From Pseudomonas sp. HS6 (lineage in GTDB: Bacteria; Pseudomonadota; Gammaproteobacteria; Pseudomonadales; Pseudomonadaceae), in assembly GCF_023375815.1 (NCBI RefSeq), contig NZ_CP067412.1, positions 5,704,001 through 5,768,000 on the forward strand: a stretch of 64,000 nucleotides of DNA, read 5' to 3'. The notes below the pieces were generated by a model. It was not told where the DNA came from, made no database searches, and worked only from the letters and a program-made list of their open reading frames with translations. How positions within the stretch are numbered: the first letter of the stretch is position 1; every line of letters begins with the position of its first letter. Below are positions 52,635 through 61,247 of this stretch, in pieces. The position numbers were made by a program, and so were the translations under genes.

Positions 52635-53434
52635 GTCGTCTACCCCGCATGCCGTCCGAGGCGGTGATCGAAGTCCGTGGCCTGTGCAATCGCTTCGGCA
52701 GCCAGAGCGTGCACGAGAACCTCGACCTGGACTTGTACAAAGGCGAGATTCTGGCTGTGGTCGGTGGTTCCGGCAGCGGTAAATCGGTGTTGCTGCGCAG
52801 CATCGTTGGCTTGCGCCGGCCCAGCGAAGGCAACGTGACAGTGTTTGGTCAGAACCTGCCGAGTCTTTCCGAGCACGAGCGGTCGTTGGTCGAGCGGCGT
52901 TTTGGCGTGTTGTTCCAGAAAGGCGCGCTGTTTTCGTCGCTGACGGTCACCGAGAACGTCGCCCTGCCCCTGATCGAACACGCCGGCCTCAGTCGCGAAG
53001 ACGCCGAGCATCTGGCGGCAGTGAAGCTGGCGCTGGCCGGGCTGCCGTTGTCGGCGGCGGACAAATACCCGTCGTCGCTGTCCGGCGGGATGATCAAGCG
53101 GGCGGCGCTGGCCCGGGCGCTGGCGCTGGATCCGGACATCCTGTTTCTCGACGAGCCCACCGCCGGCCTCGATCCGATTGGCGCGGCGCAGTTCGACCAA
53201 TTGATCCTGACCCTGCGCGATGCCCTGGGTCTGAGCGTGTTTCTGGTGACCCACGACCTCGACACGCTCTACACCATCACCGATCGGGTGGCGGTGCTGG
53301 CGCAGAAGAAAGTGCTGGTGGCGGGGCCGATTGATGTGGTCTCGGAAACCAATGACGCGTGGATTCACGAATATTTCCACGGCCCTCGTGGCCGCTCGGC
53401 GCTGGACGCCGCCAAACTGCTCAACGAGGTCTGA
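52631..53434 (+). CDS. MlaF-like ABC transporter ATPase
   Basis: The 267-residue ATPase powers the adjacent MlaE-type permease. Walker A VVGGSGSGKSVLLRSIVG, ABC signature LSGGMIKRAALARALAL, Walker B ILFLDEPTAGLDPIG and the H-loop THD are all intact. The start is GTG (MSRLPRMPSEAVIEVRG) overlapping the permease stop by four bases; an open frame extends far upstream inside the permease gene but is a shadow. One base separates it from the MlaD-like gene. Confidence 0.95.
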   Translation: MSRLPRMPSEAVIEVRGLCNRFGSQSVHENLDLDLYKGEILAVVGGSGSGKSVLLRSIVGLRRPSEGNVTVFGQNLPSLSEHERSLVERRFGVLFQKGALFSSLTVTENVALPLIEHAGLSREDAEHLAAVKLALAGLPLSAADKYPSSLSGGMIKRAALARALALDPDILFLDEPTAGLDPIGAAQFDQLILTLRDALGLSVFLVTHDLDTLYTITDRVAVLAQKKVLVAGPIDVVSETNDAWIHEYFHGPRGRSALDAAKLLNEV

Positions 53435-53435
53435 C

Positions 53436-54374
53436 ATGGAAACCCGAGCCCATCATGTGTTGATCGGCCTGTTCACCGTGATAGTGGTGGCCGGCGCCCT
53501 GCTCTTCGGTCTGTGGCTGGCCAAGTCCAGCGTGGACACCGAGTTCAAGGATTACGAAATCGTCTTCAACGAGGCGGTCAGCGGCCTGTCCCGGGGCAGC
53601 CCGGTGCAGTACAGCGGGATCAAGGTTGGCGATGTGGTCAGCCTGCGGCTTGATCCGCAGGACCCGCGCCGGGTGCTGGCGCGGATTCGCCTCGGGGGCG
53701 ACACGCCGGTCAAGGAAGACACCCTCGCCAAACTTGCCCTGGCCGGGATCACCGGCACCTCGATCATCCAGCTCAGCGGTGGCACGCCAGAGAGCCCGAA
53801 ACTGCGCGGCAAGGACGGCAATTTGCCGACCATCGTCGCCTCGCCCTCGCCTATCTCGCGGCTGCTCAATGACAGCAATGACCTGATGAGCGGGATCAGC
53901 ACCCTGCTCAGTAACGCCAACCAGATGTTCTCCAGCGAAAACATCGAGCGCGTGAGCCAGACTCTGGCCCATCTGGAACAGACCACCGGTTCGATCAACG
54001 ATCAGCGCGGCGACCTGCGTCAGGCCATGCAGCAACTGGCGACCGTCGGCAAACAGGCCGGCAGCATGCTCGAGCAGACTTCGTTGCTGATGCGCAACGC
54101 CAACGGTCTGCTCAACGATCAGGGCAAACAGGCTCTGGGCAGCGCCGAGCAGGCGATGAAGTCGCTGGAACAAAGTAGCGCCACCATCAACGGCTTGCTG
54201 AGCAAGAATCAGAATTCCCTCGACAGCGGCATGCAGGGCCTCAACGGACTGGCGCCGGCCGTGCGCGAACTGCGTGAAACCCTGTCCTCGCTGCGGGCCA
54301 TTTCTCAACGTCTGGAGGCCAACCCCAGCGGTTACCTGCTGGGCAGTGACAAGAACAAGGAGTTCACGCCATGA
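53436..54374 (+). CDS. MlaD/MCE-domain lipid transport protein
   Basis: The 312 residues have an N-terminal membrane anchor (HHVLIGLFTVIVVAGALLFG) and one MCE domain at about 35-115 (VSGLSRGSPVQYSGIKVGDV, VKEDTLAKLALAGITGTSI). The long periplasmic helical tail (about 150-300) is rich in Gln, Asn and Ser. MCE proteins form hexameric rings that shuttle phospholipids between membranes. It is the third gene of the operon and overlaps the lipoprotein gene by four bases. Confidence 0.93.
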   Translation: METRAHHVLIGLFTVIVVAGALLFGLWLAKSSVDTEFKDYEIVFNEAVSGLSRGSPVQYSGIKVGDVVSLRLDPQDPRRVLARIRLGGDTPVKEDTLAKLALAGITGTSIIQLSGGTPESPKLRGKDGNLPTIVASPSPISRLLNDSNDLMSGISTLLSNANQMFSSENIERVSQTLAHLEQTTGSINDQRGDLRQAMQQLATVGKQAGSMLEQTSLLMRNANGLLNDQGKQALGSAEQAMKSLEQSSATINGLLSKNQNSLDSGMQGLNGLAPAVRELRETLSSLRAISQRLEANPSGYLLGSDKNKEFTP

Positions 54375-55000
54375 AGCTGACTCGCCTCGCCCTCCTCACC
54401 GCCGGCCTTTCGCTGATCAGCGCGTGCTCGATCCTGCCCAAGTCCGAACCGCTGGACGTCTACCGCTTGCCAGCCGCACAGGCACCCGCCTCGGCCAGTT
54501 CGGCGGCGACTCAGCACTGGTCGCTGCGGCTGAACAAATTGCAGGCCAGCGAGGCGCTGAACCGGCCGGGCATCGCGGTGATTCCCCAGGGTGATGTGAT
54601 CAGCACTTATAAAGCCTCGCGCTGGAGCGATCCGGCGCCGGTGCTGGTACGCAATCGGCTGCTCGATGGTTTTGCGCGTGACGGCCGGGTGTCGCTGTTG
54701 AGTACCGATGACAGCAACTTCCAGGCGGACCTGGAACTGGGCGGCAGTCTGCAGGCGTTTCAGACCGAGTATCAGGGCACGCAGGCCAGCGTCGTGGTGC
54801 GGGTGGATGCGTTGCTGGTGCGCGGTTATGACCAGCGCATCCTCGCCAGCCGCCGCTTTGAAGAGCGCCAGCCGTTGAGTGATGTGAAGGTTCCGGCGGT
54901 GGTGGCCGGATTCGGTCAGGCCAGTGATCGCCTCACCGCGAAAGTCGTGGCATGGGCTGTGGAACAAGGCCAGAAGGTCGCGCCGACCGCCCGGCCTTGA
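54371..55000 (+). CDS. ABC-type transport auxiliary lipoprotein (PqiC-like)
   Basis: The 209 residues begin MKLTRLALLTAGLSLISACS, a lipoprotein signal with lipobox ISAC and the modified cysteine at 19. The domain contains YRLPAAQ and RPGIAVIPQGDVISTYKASR, typical of the PqiC/DUF330 family that docks MCE transporters to the outer membrane. It is the last gene of the MlaE-MlaF-MlaD-like operon and completes the set. Confidence 0.9.
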   Translation: MKLTRLALLTAGLSLISACSILPKSEPLDVYRLPAAQAPASASSAATQHWSLRLNKLQASEALNRPGIAVIPQGDVISTYKASRWSDPAPVLVRNRLLDGFARDGRVSLLSTDDSNFQADLELGGSLQAFQTEYQGTQASVVVRVDALLVRGYDQRILASRRFEERQPLSDVKVPAVVAGFGQASDRLTAKVVAWAVEQGQKVAPTARP

Positions 55001-55003
55001 GGA

Positions 55004-56233
55004 TCAGCCGAAGAACCAGTAGCAGACGCCAATAGCGCCGAGCACACCCGCCAGCTCGGCCAACAGCGCGCAACCGACGGCATGTCGGGCGCGCTGGATG
55101 CCCACCGCACCGAAGTACACCGCCAGCACATAGAACGTGGTCTCGGTGCTGCCCTGAATGGTCGCCGCCACCAGCGCCGGGAAGCTGTCGACACCGGAGG
55201 TCTTCATCGTTTCGATCAGCATCGCCCGGGCGGCGCTGCCGGAGAACGGTTTGACCATCGCGGTCGGCAGCGCATCGACGAACCGCGTGTCCCAGCCTGC
55301 CCACTCCACCAGATGGCGAATGCCATCAAGGCCGAAATCCAGCGCGCCTGATGCGCGCAATACGCCGATCGCGCAGAGCATCGCTACCAGATACGGCAGC
55401 AGGTTCTTGGCGACGTCGAAACCTTCCTTCGCACCTTCGACGAACGCTTCGTAGACCTTCACCTTGCGCAATGCGCCGATCACCAGGAACAGCATGATCA
55501 GGCCGAACAGCGTCAGGTTGCCAAGGATCGACGACAGGCCCGCCAGCGCAGTGGCCGACATCGTTGCCAGCAGCGCCATGAAGCCGCCGAGGATCAGCGC
55601 ACCTGGAATCAGGTAAGCCAGCACCACCGGGTCCCAGACCCGCAGGCGCTGCATGAACGCCACCGACAGGAAGCCGACGATGGTCGAGCAACTGGTCGCC
55701 AGCAGGATCGGCAGGAACACCAGTGTCGGGTCCGGCGCGCCTTGCTGGGCGCGGTACATGAAGATCGTCACCGGCAGCAGAGTCAGGGACGAAGCGTTGA
55801 GCACCAGGAACAGGATCTGCGCGTTGCTGGCGATGGTCGAGCTGGGGTTGAGCTCCTGCAGCGCCTTCATGGCCTTGAGGCCGATCGGCGTGGCAGCGTT
55901 GTCCAGTCCCAGGCCGTTGGCGGCAAAGTTCAGGGTGATCAGGCCGATGGCCGGATGCCCTGCCGGCACTTCCGGCATCAGTCGCAGGAATAACGGGCCC
56001 AGCGCTTTGGCCAGCCACTCGACAATCCCGGCCTTCTCGGCGATGCGCAGAAAGCCCAGCCACAGGGTCAGCGTGCCGAACAGCAGCACCATGACCTCGA
56101 CCGACAGCTTGGCCATGGCAAAAATGCTTTCCACCATCGCCGCGAAGATCCCGGCGTTGCCGCCGATCAGCCATTGCCCCAGCGCCGAAACGGCTGCCAC
56201 GATGAAGAAGCCAAGCCACAGGCCATTAAGCAT
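55004..56233 (-). CDS. Nucleoside-recognition (SpmA-SpmB-like) membrane protein
   Basis: The 409 residues combine SpmA-like and SpmB-like halves, each with a nucleoside-recognition (Gate) domain: for example LITLNFAANGLGLDNAATPI in the first half and TAMVKPFSGSAARAMLIETM in the second. About ten transmembrane segments are visible. Despite the name, Pseudomonas does not sporulate; the transported molecule is unknown. The stop lies four bases from the convergent lipoprotein gene. Confidence 0.88.
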   Translation of the reverse strand: MLNGLWLGFFIVAAVSALGQWLIGGNAGIFAAMVESIFAMAKLSVEVMVLLFGTLTLWLGFLRIAEKAGIVEWLAKALGPLFLRLMPEVPAGHPAIGLITLNFAANGLGLDNAATPIGLKAMKALQELNPSSTIASNAQILFLVLNASSLTLLPVTIFMYRAQQGAPDPTLVFLPILLATSCSTIVGFLSVAFMQRLRVWDPVVLAYLIPGALILGGFMALLATMSATALAGLSSILGNLTLFGLIMLFLVIGALRKVKVYEAFVEGAKEGFDVAKNLLPYLVAMLCAIGVLRASGALDFGLDGIRHLVEWAGWDTRFVDALPTAMVKPFSGSAARAMLIETMKTSGVDSFPALVAATIQGSTETTFYVLAVYFGAVGIQRARHAVGCALLAELAGVLGAIGVCYWFFG

Positions 56234-56285
56234 CAGTCAAATCCCCCGGAAGATGCGGCGAATGATAGCGGGGTCGCCAGAAACG

Positions 56286-56313
56286 ACAAACCCCGGATTT
56301 CTCCGGGGTTTGT
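56286..56313 (+). terminator. Hairpin upstream of the SpmAB-like gene
   Basis: Perfect 12-bp stem, arms 56286-56297 and 56302-56313, four-base loop, flanked by A- and T-rich ends. It lies 3' of gltP on the minus strand (beyond a REP doublet) and so probably terminates gltP, just before the SpmAB-like gene. It may work in both directions. Confidence 0.7.
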
Positions 56314-56336
56314 TGGTAAGGCTTGCATCAGCCACT

Positions 56337-56439
56337 GTGGGAGCGGCGGTGCGACGACTCGACTTGCCCGCGATGGCGGTGTGTCATTCAGCGGATATTC
56401 TGAATGTGCCGACCTCATCGCTGGCAAGCCAGCTCCCAC
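56337..56439. repeat. Degenerate REP doublet after gltP
   Basis: Outer ends GTGGGAGCGG (from 56337) and AGCTCCCAC (to 56439) are inverted. The inner parts (CTTGCCCGCGATG and CATCGCTGGCAAGCC) are diverged REP cores. It is the same element class as at 37532 but with more substitutions and a shorter match. Confidence 0.8.
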
Positions 56440-56450
56440 AGGGTTTTGCA

Positions 56451-57782
56451 TCAGTTTTTGGAGATTTCGCCGGCCGGCAGTTTGTCCTTGCTGCGCCAAT
56501 GCGGCAGCGAGTTCCAGTAGCGCTCGCCCTTGGCGTCGTCGTACATGCCTTCCCAACGCGCGATGACCAGTACCGCGAGGGCATTGCCGATCACGTTCAG
56601 GGCGGTACGCGCCATGTCCATCACACGGTCGACACCGGCGATGAACGCCAGGCCTTCCAGCGGAATACCGACGCTGCCCAGAGTGGCCAGCAGAACCACG
56701 AAGGACACGCCCGGCACGCCGGCGATACCTTTGGAGGTGACCATCAGGGTCAGAACCAGCAGCAATTGTTGGCTGATCGACAGGTCGATGCCATACAGCT
56801 GGGCAATGAAGATCGCCGCGATGGACTGGTACAGGGTCGAACCGTCGAGGTTGAACGAGTAACCGGTCGGTACCACGAAGCTGCAGATGGCTTTCGGTGC
56901 ACCGTAGGCTTCCATCTTCTCGATCACGCGTGGCAGCACGGTTTCCGAGGAAGCGGTGGAGTAAGCCAGTACCAGCTCATCCTTGAAGATGCGCATCAGC
57001 TTGATCACCGAGAAACCGAACATCTTGGCGATCAGGCCCAGAACGACGAAGGCGAAAAAGGCGATGGCGACGTAAACCAGGATCACCAGTTTGGCCAGCG
57101 GCAGCAGCGAGGCGAAACCGAAGTTGGCCACGGTCACCGCGATCAGAGCGAACACACCGATCGGGGCGTAGTTCATGATCATGTGGGTGACTTTGAACAT
57201 GCTTTCCGAGACGCCCTGGAACATCTTCACCAGCGGCTCGCGCAGGTCCGATTGCAGGCTCGACAGACCGAGACCAAACAGCACGGAGAAGAAGATGATC
57301 GGCAGCATTTCGCCGCGGGCCATGGCCGCGAAGATGTTCGACGGGATCAGGTTGAGGATGGTCTCGATGAACGCGTGTTCATGCTGTACTTCGGCGGCGG
57401 TCGCCTGGTATTTGGAGATATCCACGGTCCCCAGGGTGCTCATGTCGATGCCGGCACCTGGATGGAACAGGTTGGCCAACAGCAGACCGACGACGATGGC
57501 GATGGTGGTGACGATTTCGAAGTAGATGATGGTCTTCAGGCCGATGCGCCCGAGCTTCTTGGCGTCGCCCACGCCGGCAATGCCGACGATCAGGGAAGAG
57601 ATGACGATCGGGATCACGATCATCTTGATCAGACGGATAAAGATATCGCCTGCCGGTTGCAGGACGTTGCTGATCCACCAGGCCTTCTCGGCACTGAAAT
57701 GGTTGAGCAACGCACCGATTGCAATCCCCAATACCAGACCGATGAGGATCTGCCAGGCGAGGCTAAGCTTTGCCTTCTTCAT
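56451..57782 (-). CDS. gltP: Glutamate/aspartate:proton symporter GltP
   Basis: Dicarboxylate/amino acid:cation symporter (DAACS) of 443 residues, inner membrane. Landmarks are the serine-rich hairpin region LAYSTASSETVLPRV, the substrate motif VPTGYSFNLDGSTLYQ and VTSKGIAGVPGVSFVVL. The start MKKAKLSLAWQILIGLVLGI is preceded by GGG and fits the family; a longer frame adds 12 residues. A minus-strand terminator hairpin lies about 130 bases upstream, in what would be the leader if transcription starts further right. Confidence 0.93.
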   Translation of the reverse strand: MKKAKLSLAWQILIGLVLGIAIGALLNHFSAEKAWWISNVLQPAGDIFIRLIKMIVIPIVISSLIVGIAGVGDAKKLGRIGLKTIIYFEIVTTIAIVVGLLLANLFHPGAGIDMSTLGTVDISKYQATAAEVQHEHAFIETILNLIPSNIFAAMARGEMLPIIFFSVLFGLGLSSLQSDLREPLVKMFQGVSESMFKVTHMIMNYAPIGVFALIAVTVANFGFASLLPLAKLVILVYVAIAFFAFVVLGLIAKMFGFSVIKLMRIFKDELVLAYSTASSETVLPRVIEKMEAYGAPKAICSFVVPTGYSFNLDGSTLYQSIAAIFIAQLYGIDLSISQQLLLVLTLMVTSKGIAGVPGVSFVVLLATLGSVGIPLEGLAFIAGVDRVMDMARTALNVIGNALAVLVIARWEGMYDDAKGERYWNSLPHWRSKDKLPAGEISKN

Positions 57783-57911
57783 TATCTTTACCCTTACTTG
57801 CGTTTGACTCAGGCACATGCAGGAACTGGAACGCTCTTTAGCGGAAAAGTCGGTGCATCTGCCTCCGTATAAGGTGCCCCGGGCCGCGTGTTTACGGCTC
57901 TCCGGCAGGCG

Positions 57912-57947
57912 AAAAAAGGCGCAACTATTCCGATGCGGGGTTGCGCC
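57912..57947 (-). terminator. Minus-strand terminator-like hairpin in the gltP upstream gap
   Basis: Arms GGCGCAAC (57918-57925) and GTTGCGCC (57940-57947) pair perfectly. Read on the minus strand, the stem is followed directly by TTTTTT. No annotated minus-strand gene ends here: gltP starts 130 bases further on and ivy ended 530 bases before. It therefore points to an attenuated gltP leader or a small RNA encoded to its right. Confidence 0.65.
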
Positions 57948-58479
57948 GTCTAATGCCGTAAACGCCTACCCTATGCCGAATCGGCATGAGCTTTTTTAAA
58001 CGAAACTGGCGTCCCAACCGGTTCGAATACGACATTTCAGCAGGCATAAGTGCCGTGAACCGGCCATTACAGCGTAGGTTGGTTATTTTTTGAACGAGTG
58101 ATTTCGACGAAAATTTTCGGAAAAAGCTTACGCTTGGAAACTAAAAGTCCGACTGGCGCAATCGACTCTTTCTCGATATACGGTCGCGATGAAACACCGC
58201 GAAACGCTTTTCGCGCGCAGTGTGATCGATAAAAAGATGAGCAGAACGCTCTGGATCAATGTTTTGTCACTATGAAAGCTCAGCGCAAGTCCGTCGAACC
58301 CCCTCGGGTTGGCGAACTTGCGTCGCAGCTTTTACCCTGACCCGGCCCTCATCGCAGGCACTCCCTGTACCCGTAGGTCACTCCGACCCTGCAACAGTCA
58401 GAACGTCCCGGCCCCCTGGTCATGCACCGGCCTTCCTCGGGCGGGCGCAATGGAAGGCAGCGCGTTGCTGCCCTCATGT
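57948..58479. other. Gene-free stretch between gltP and ivy
   Basis: No convincing reading frame. It contains the palindrome ATGCCGAATCGGCAT (57973-57987), followed on the plus strand by GAGCTTTTTT, which resembles a rightward terminator or an operator. A second small stem, CGCGAAA CGC TTTTCGCG, lies near 58199-58215, and AT-rich patches near 58081-58140 could hold promoters. One or more small RNAs are possible but not shown. Confidence 0.4.
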
Positions 58480-58944
58480 TCAATACCAGTTCGGATCTTT
58501 CTTCAACGTTTCCATCAACAGTTCCTGCATGCCCTGATCGGGTTTGCCGAGGAAGCGGTAGGTGGCATGTCGCGTTGGCGACTTGTCGGCCGGCAGTCCT
58601 TCGGGCACATCGACCAGCATGGCGTAAGCATGCTTCTTGTCGAAGCTGAAAGCGACAATCAAGCGGTGGTTGAGGCACTTGTCCTGCGATTCGCAGAGCG
58701 GGCCGACCAGGTACTTGTCGCCATCTTCAGTGACGGCATTCATCTGTTGGTCCGGCGTACCGGAGAGGTTCATCACCCATTCCGGCAGGCGTTCTTCCTT
58801 CTTCACCACGCCTTCCCAGGTTTCCCTGTAGTGCGGGTCTGAGCTCAACAGTTCGTTGACCCGCGCCTGGCCATCATTGGCCGCCATCGCCATGGCACTA
58901 CCGCCCAGGAGCAGGGCGGCTGCCAGTGTCTTTAAAGCACTCAT
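58480..58944 (-). CDS. ivy: Ivy-family inhibitor of vertebrate lysozyme
   Basis: Periplasmic inhibitor of C-type lysozyme, 154 residues. A signal peptide (MSALKTLAAALLLGGSAMAMA) precedes the domain. The family loop is seen as CESQDKC (two cysteines, normally a disulfide beside the inhibitory loop), then LIVAFSFDKKHAYAMLVDVP and FLGKPDQGMQELLME. P. aeruginosa has an Ivy copy next to algB (PA5481, from memory), which matches this position. It starts two bases after the DUF1328 stop. Confidence 0.9.
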   Translation of the reverse strand: MSALKTLAAALLLGGSAMAMAANDGQARVNELLSSDPHYRETWEGVVKKEERLPEWVMNLSGTPDQQMNAVTEDGDKYLVGPLCESQDKCLNHRLIVAFSFDKKHAYAMLVDVPEGLPADKSPTRHATYRFLGKPDQGMQELLMETLKKDPNWY

Positions 58945-58946
58945 GG

Positions 58947-59132
<186 letters not shown>

Positions 59133-59178
59133 TTAGGGGTGTTGCCGGTCTCGACGCGAAGGCGCCCAGATTCGTTGA

Positions 59179-59463
59179 TCAGAAAACCCAGCGTTCTTCA
59201 CGTGGCATGTCGCCCAGCGGCTGCGGCTGGTCAACATCCACCATGCGCATCGCGCCGCTATCGGCTTGGCTGCTGCTGACGGCGCTAAAGTGCGTTTGCG
59301 TCGCGTGCTGCATCGAAATCAGGGGCTCAGGCTGCTGACTCTGTTCCCAGCGCAGGTATTGCTGGCAGGCGATCAGAGTGATCAGCAGCGCAAGTGCGCC
59401 AAACAAGGCCTGCTGCAGATGCAGTGGCGAGATACGCATTTGGGCGGCACGTGGGCGAGTCAT
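59179..59463 (-). CDS. Small single-pass membrane protein of unknown function
   Basis: The 94 residues start MTRPRAAQMRISPLHLQQAL. One transmembrane segment (FGALALLITLIACQQYLRW, about 20-38) is followed by a polar tail rich in Gln and Ser that ends in EERWVF. GAGGAA precedes the ATG. It lies 67 bases upstream of the DUF1328 gene on the same strand and may be cotranscribed. No family was recognised. Confidence 0.65.
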   Translation of the reverse strand: MTRPRAAQMRISPLHLQQALFGALALLITLIACQQYLRWEQSQQPEPLISMQHATQTHFSAVSSSQADSGAMRMVDVDQPQPLGDMPREERWVF

Positions 59464-59890
59464 CCTGGGTTCCTCACTCTTATTCGGTTGGGGCAGTGCA
59501 TTTCTGCCCGGGCTGAGAGAGGTATTGCAGCCTGCATGCCAGCTTTTTTGTTTTAAAAAAACCAATAAAATCAAATAGTTACAGATGAGATGAAAATTCC
59601 TGACGACGCATCCTGCACGATGGTCCGCGCGGGGTCGTGCGTAATGCACGATTATTTCGTAGGAGAAATCATTCTTTTTGAATTGAGAGCAGGGTGCGGA
59701 TGTCAGAAAGGTACGCAGGTGTATGCCAAAAAAACGCTGATTGTTTAAAAACTCAACAAATTCAGTGGATTAGCCCTGAGGGCCGGAGAGAGCTACCCTG
59801 CTATGACTGGAATCGATCAGAATCAACCATGCAACTTGCCCGATTTTTCCGGGACTAACTCAAGACATTCACTTATGGAGCGTAGGAAAA
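59464..59890. promoter_or_regulatory. Divergent promoter region upstream of algB
   Basis: A 427-base gap between the small membrane gene and algB. The part at 59540-59600 is strongly AT-rich. No ORF, repeat or convincing sigma-54 (GG-N10-GC) site was found. GGAGCG precedes the algB ATG. Both divergent transcripts must start here. Confidence 0.4.
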
Positions 59891-61237
59891 ATGGAATCAG
59901 CCACTGAGCACCAAGGCCGCATTCTGCTGGTGGACGATGAATCCGCCATCCTGCGAACCTTCCGTTATTGCCTCGAAGACGAAGGCTATACCGTCGCGAC
60001 CGCCAACAGCGCGGCCCAGGCCGATGCGCTGCTGCAGCGTCAGGTGTTCGATCTGTGCTTCCTTGATTTGCGTCTGGGCGAAGATAACGGTCTCGATGTA
60101 CTGGCGCAGATGCGCATTCAGGCGCCGTGGATGCGGGTGGTGATCGTCACCGCTCATTCCGCCGTCGACACGGCGGTGGACGCGATTCAGGCGGGCGCTG
60201 CCGATTATCTGGTCAAACCGTGCAGCCCTGACCAGTTGCGCCTGGCCACCGCCAAGCAACTGGAAGTCCGCCAGCTCTCGGCCCGTCTGGAAGCCCTCGA
60301 AGGCGAGATCCGCAAACCCAAGGACGGTCTCGATTCCCACAGCCCGGCGATGAAAGTCGTACTGGAAACGGCGCGGCAAGTGGCAAGCACCGACGCCAAT
60401 ATCCTGATCCTCGGCGAATCCGGCACGGGTAAAGGTGAACTGGCCCGTGCGATTCACGGCTGGAGCAAGCGCGAGAAGAAATCCTGCGTCACCATCAATT
60501 GTCCGTCGCTGACCGCCGAACTGATGGAAAGCGAGCTGTTCGGACACAGTCGCGGCGCGTTCACCGGTGCCAGTGAAAGCACGCTGGGCCGGGTTAACCA
60601 AGCCGATGGCGGCACACTGTTTCTCGACGAGATCGGCGATTTTCCGCTGACGTTGCAGCCAAAGTTGCTGCGATTTATCCAGGACAAGGAATACGAACGG
60701 GTAGGGGATCCGGTCACCCGGCGCGCCGATGTGCGCATCCTTGCAGCCACCAACCTCAATCTTGAAGACATGGTGCGCGACGGACGTTTCCGCGAAGACC
60801 TTCTCTATCGCCTGAACGTCATCACTCTGCATCTGCCGCCGCTGCGCGAACGCGCTGAAGACATTCTGACTCTGGCCGACCGTTTCCTTGCTCGCTTCGT
60901 GAAGGAATACGCGCGGCCGGCCCGTGGTTTCAGCGACGAAGCACGGGAAGCGCTGCTGGGTTATCGCTGGCCCGGCAACATCCGCGAGTTGCGCAACGTG
61001 GTCGAGCGGGCGAGCATCATTTGCCCGCAGGAACGCGTGGAAATCAATCACCTCGGCATGGCAGAACAACCGGCCAATAATGCCCCGCGAGTTGGCGCGG
61101 CCCTGAGCCTCGACGAATTGGAGAAGGCTCACATCGGCGCGGTGCTGGCCACCGCTGGCACCCTCGACCAGGCCGCCAAAACCCTGGGGATCGACGCCTC
61201 GACCCTGTATCGCAAGCGCAAGCAGTACAACTTGTGA
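59891..61237 (+). CDS. algB: NtrC-family response regulator AlgB
   Basis: Activator of alginate synthesis and a broader virulence/quorum regulon, 448 residues. The receiver domain has Asp59 (LCFLDLRLGED). The AAA+ central domain has Walker A LGESGTGKGELARAIH, the sigma-54 contact loop GAFTGA and Walker B GGTLFLDEIGD. A Fis-type HTH ends the protein (LDQAAKTLGIDASTLYRKRK). Although of NtrC type, P. aeruginosa AlgB is known to act without its kinase's phosphate for alginate. kinB follows after ten bases. Confidence 0.95.
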   Translation: MESATEHQGRILLVDDESAILRTFRYCLEDEGYTVATANSAAQADALLQRQVFDLCFLDLRLGEDNGLDVLAQMRIQAPWMRVVIVTAHSAVDTAVDAIQAGAADYLVKPCSPDQLRLATAKQLEVRQLSARLEALEGEIRKPKDGLDSHSPAMKVVLETARQVASTDANILILGESGTGKGELARAIHGWSKREKKSCVTINCPSLTAELMESELFGHSRGAFTGASESTLGRVNQADGGTLFLDEIGDFPLTLQPKLLRFIQDKEYERVGDPVTRRADVRILAATNLNLEDMVRDGRFREDLLYRLNVITLHLPPLRERAEDILTLADRFLARFVKEYARPARGFSDEAREALLGYRWPGNIRELRNVVERASIICPQERVEINHLGMAEQPANNAPRVGAALSLDELEKAHIGAVLATAGTLDQAAKTLGIDASTLYRKRKQYNL

Positions 61238-61247
61238 GCGTGCGCCA

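Noticed and set aside
55653..57872. 739-codon plus-strand open frame opposite gltP and the SpmAB gene
   Set aside because: Spans two opposite-strand genes and the REP doublet; composition is that of a shadow frame.
57817..57999. 60-codon ORF upstream of gltP
   Set aside because: It overlaps two hairpins, lacks a ribosome-binding site and shows no family resemblance.
59480..59510. Possible sigma-54 promoter (GGGGCAG...CTGCC) upstream of algB
   Set aside because: The spacing does not give a clean GG-N10-GC pair, and the site is about 390 bases from the algB start.
59179..59649. 156-codon version of the small membrane protein
   Set aside because: The first 62 residues lie in AT-rich intergenic DNA; the ATG at 59463 has a proper ribosome-binding site.
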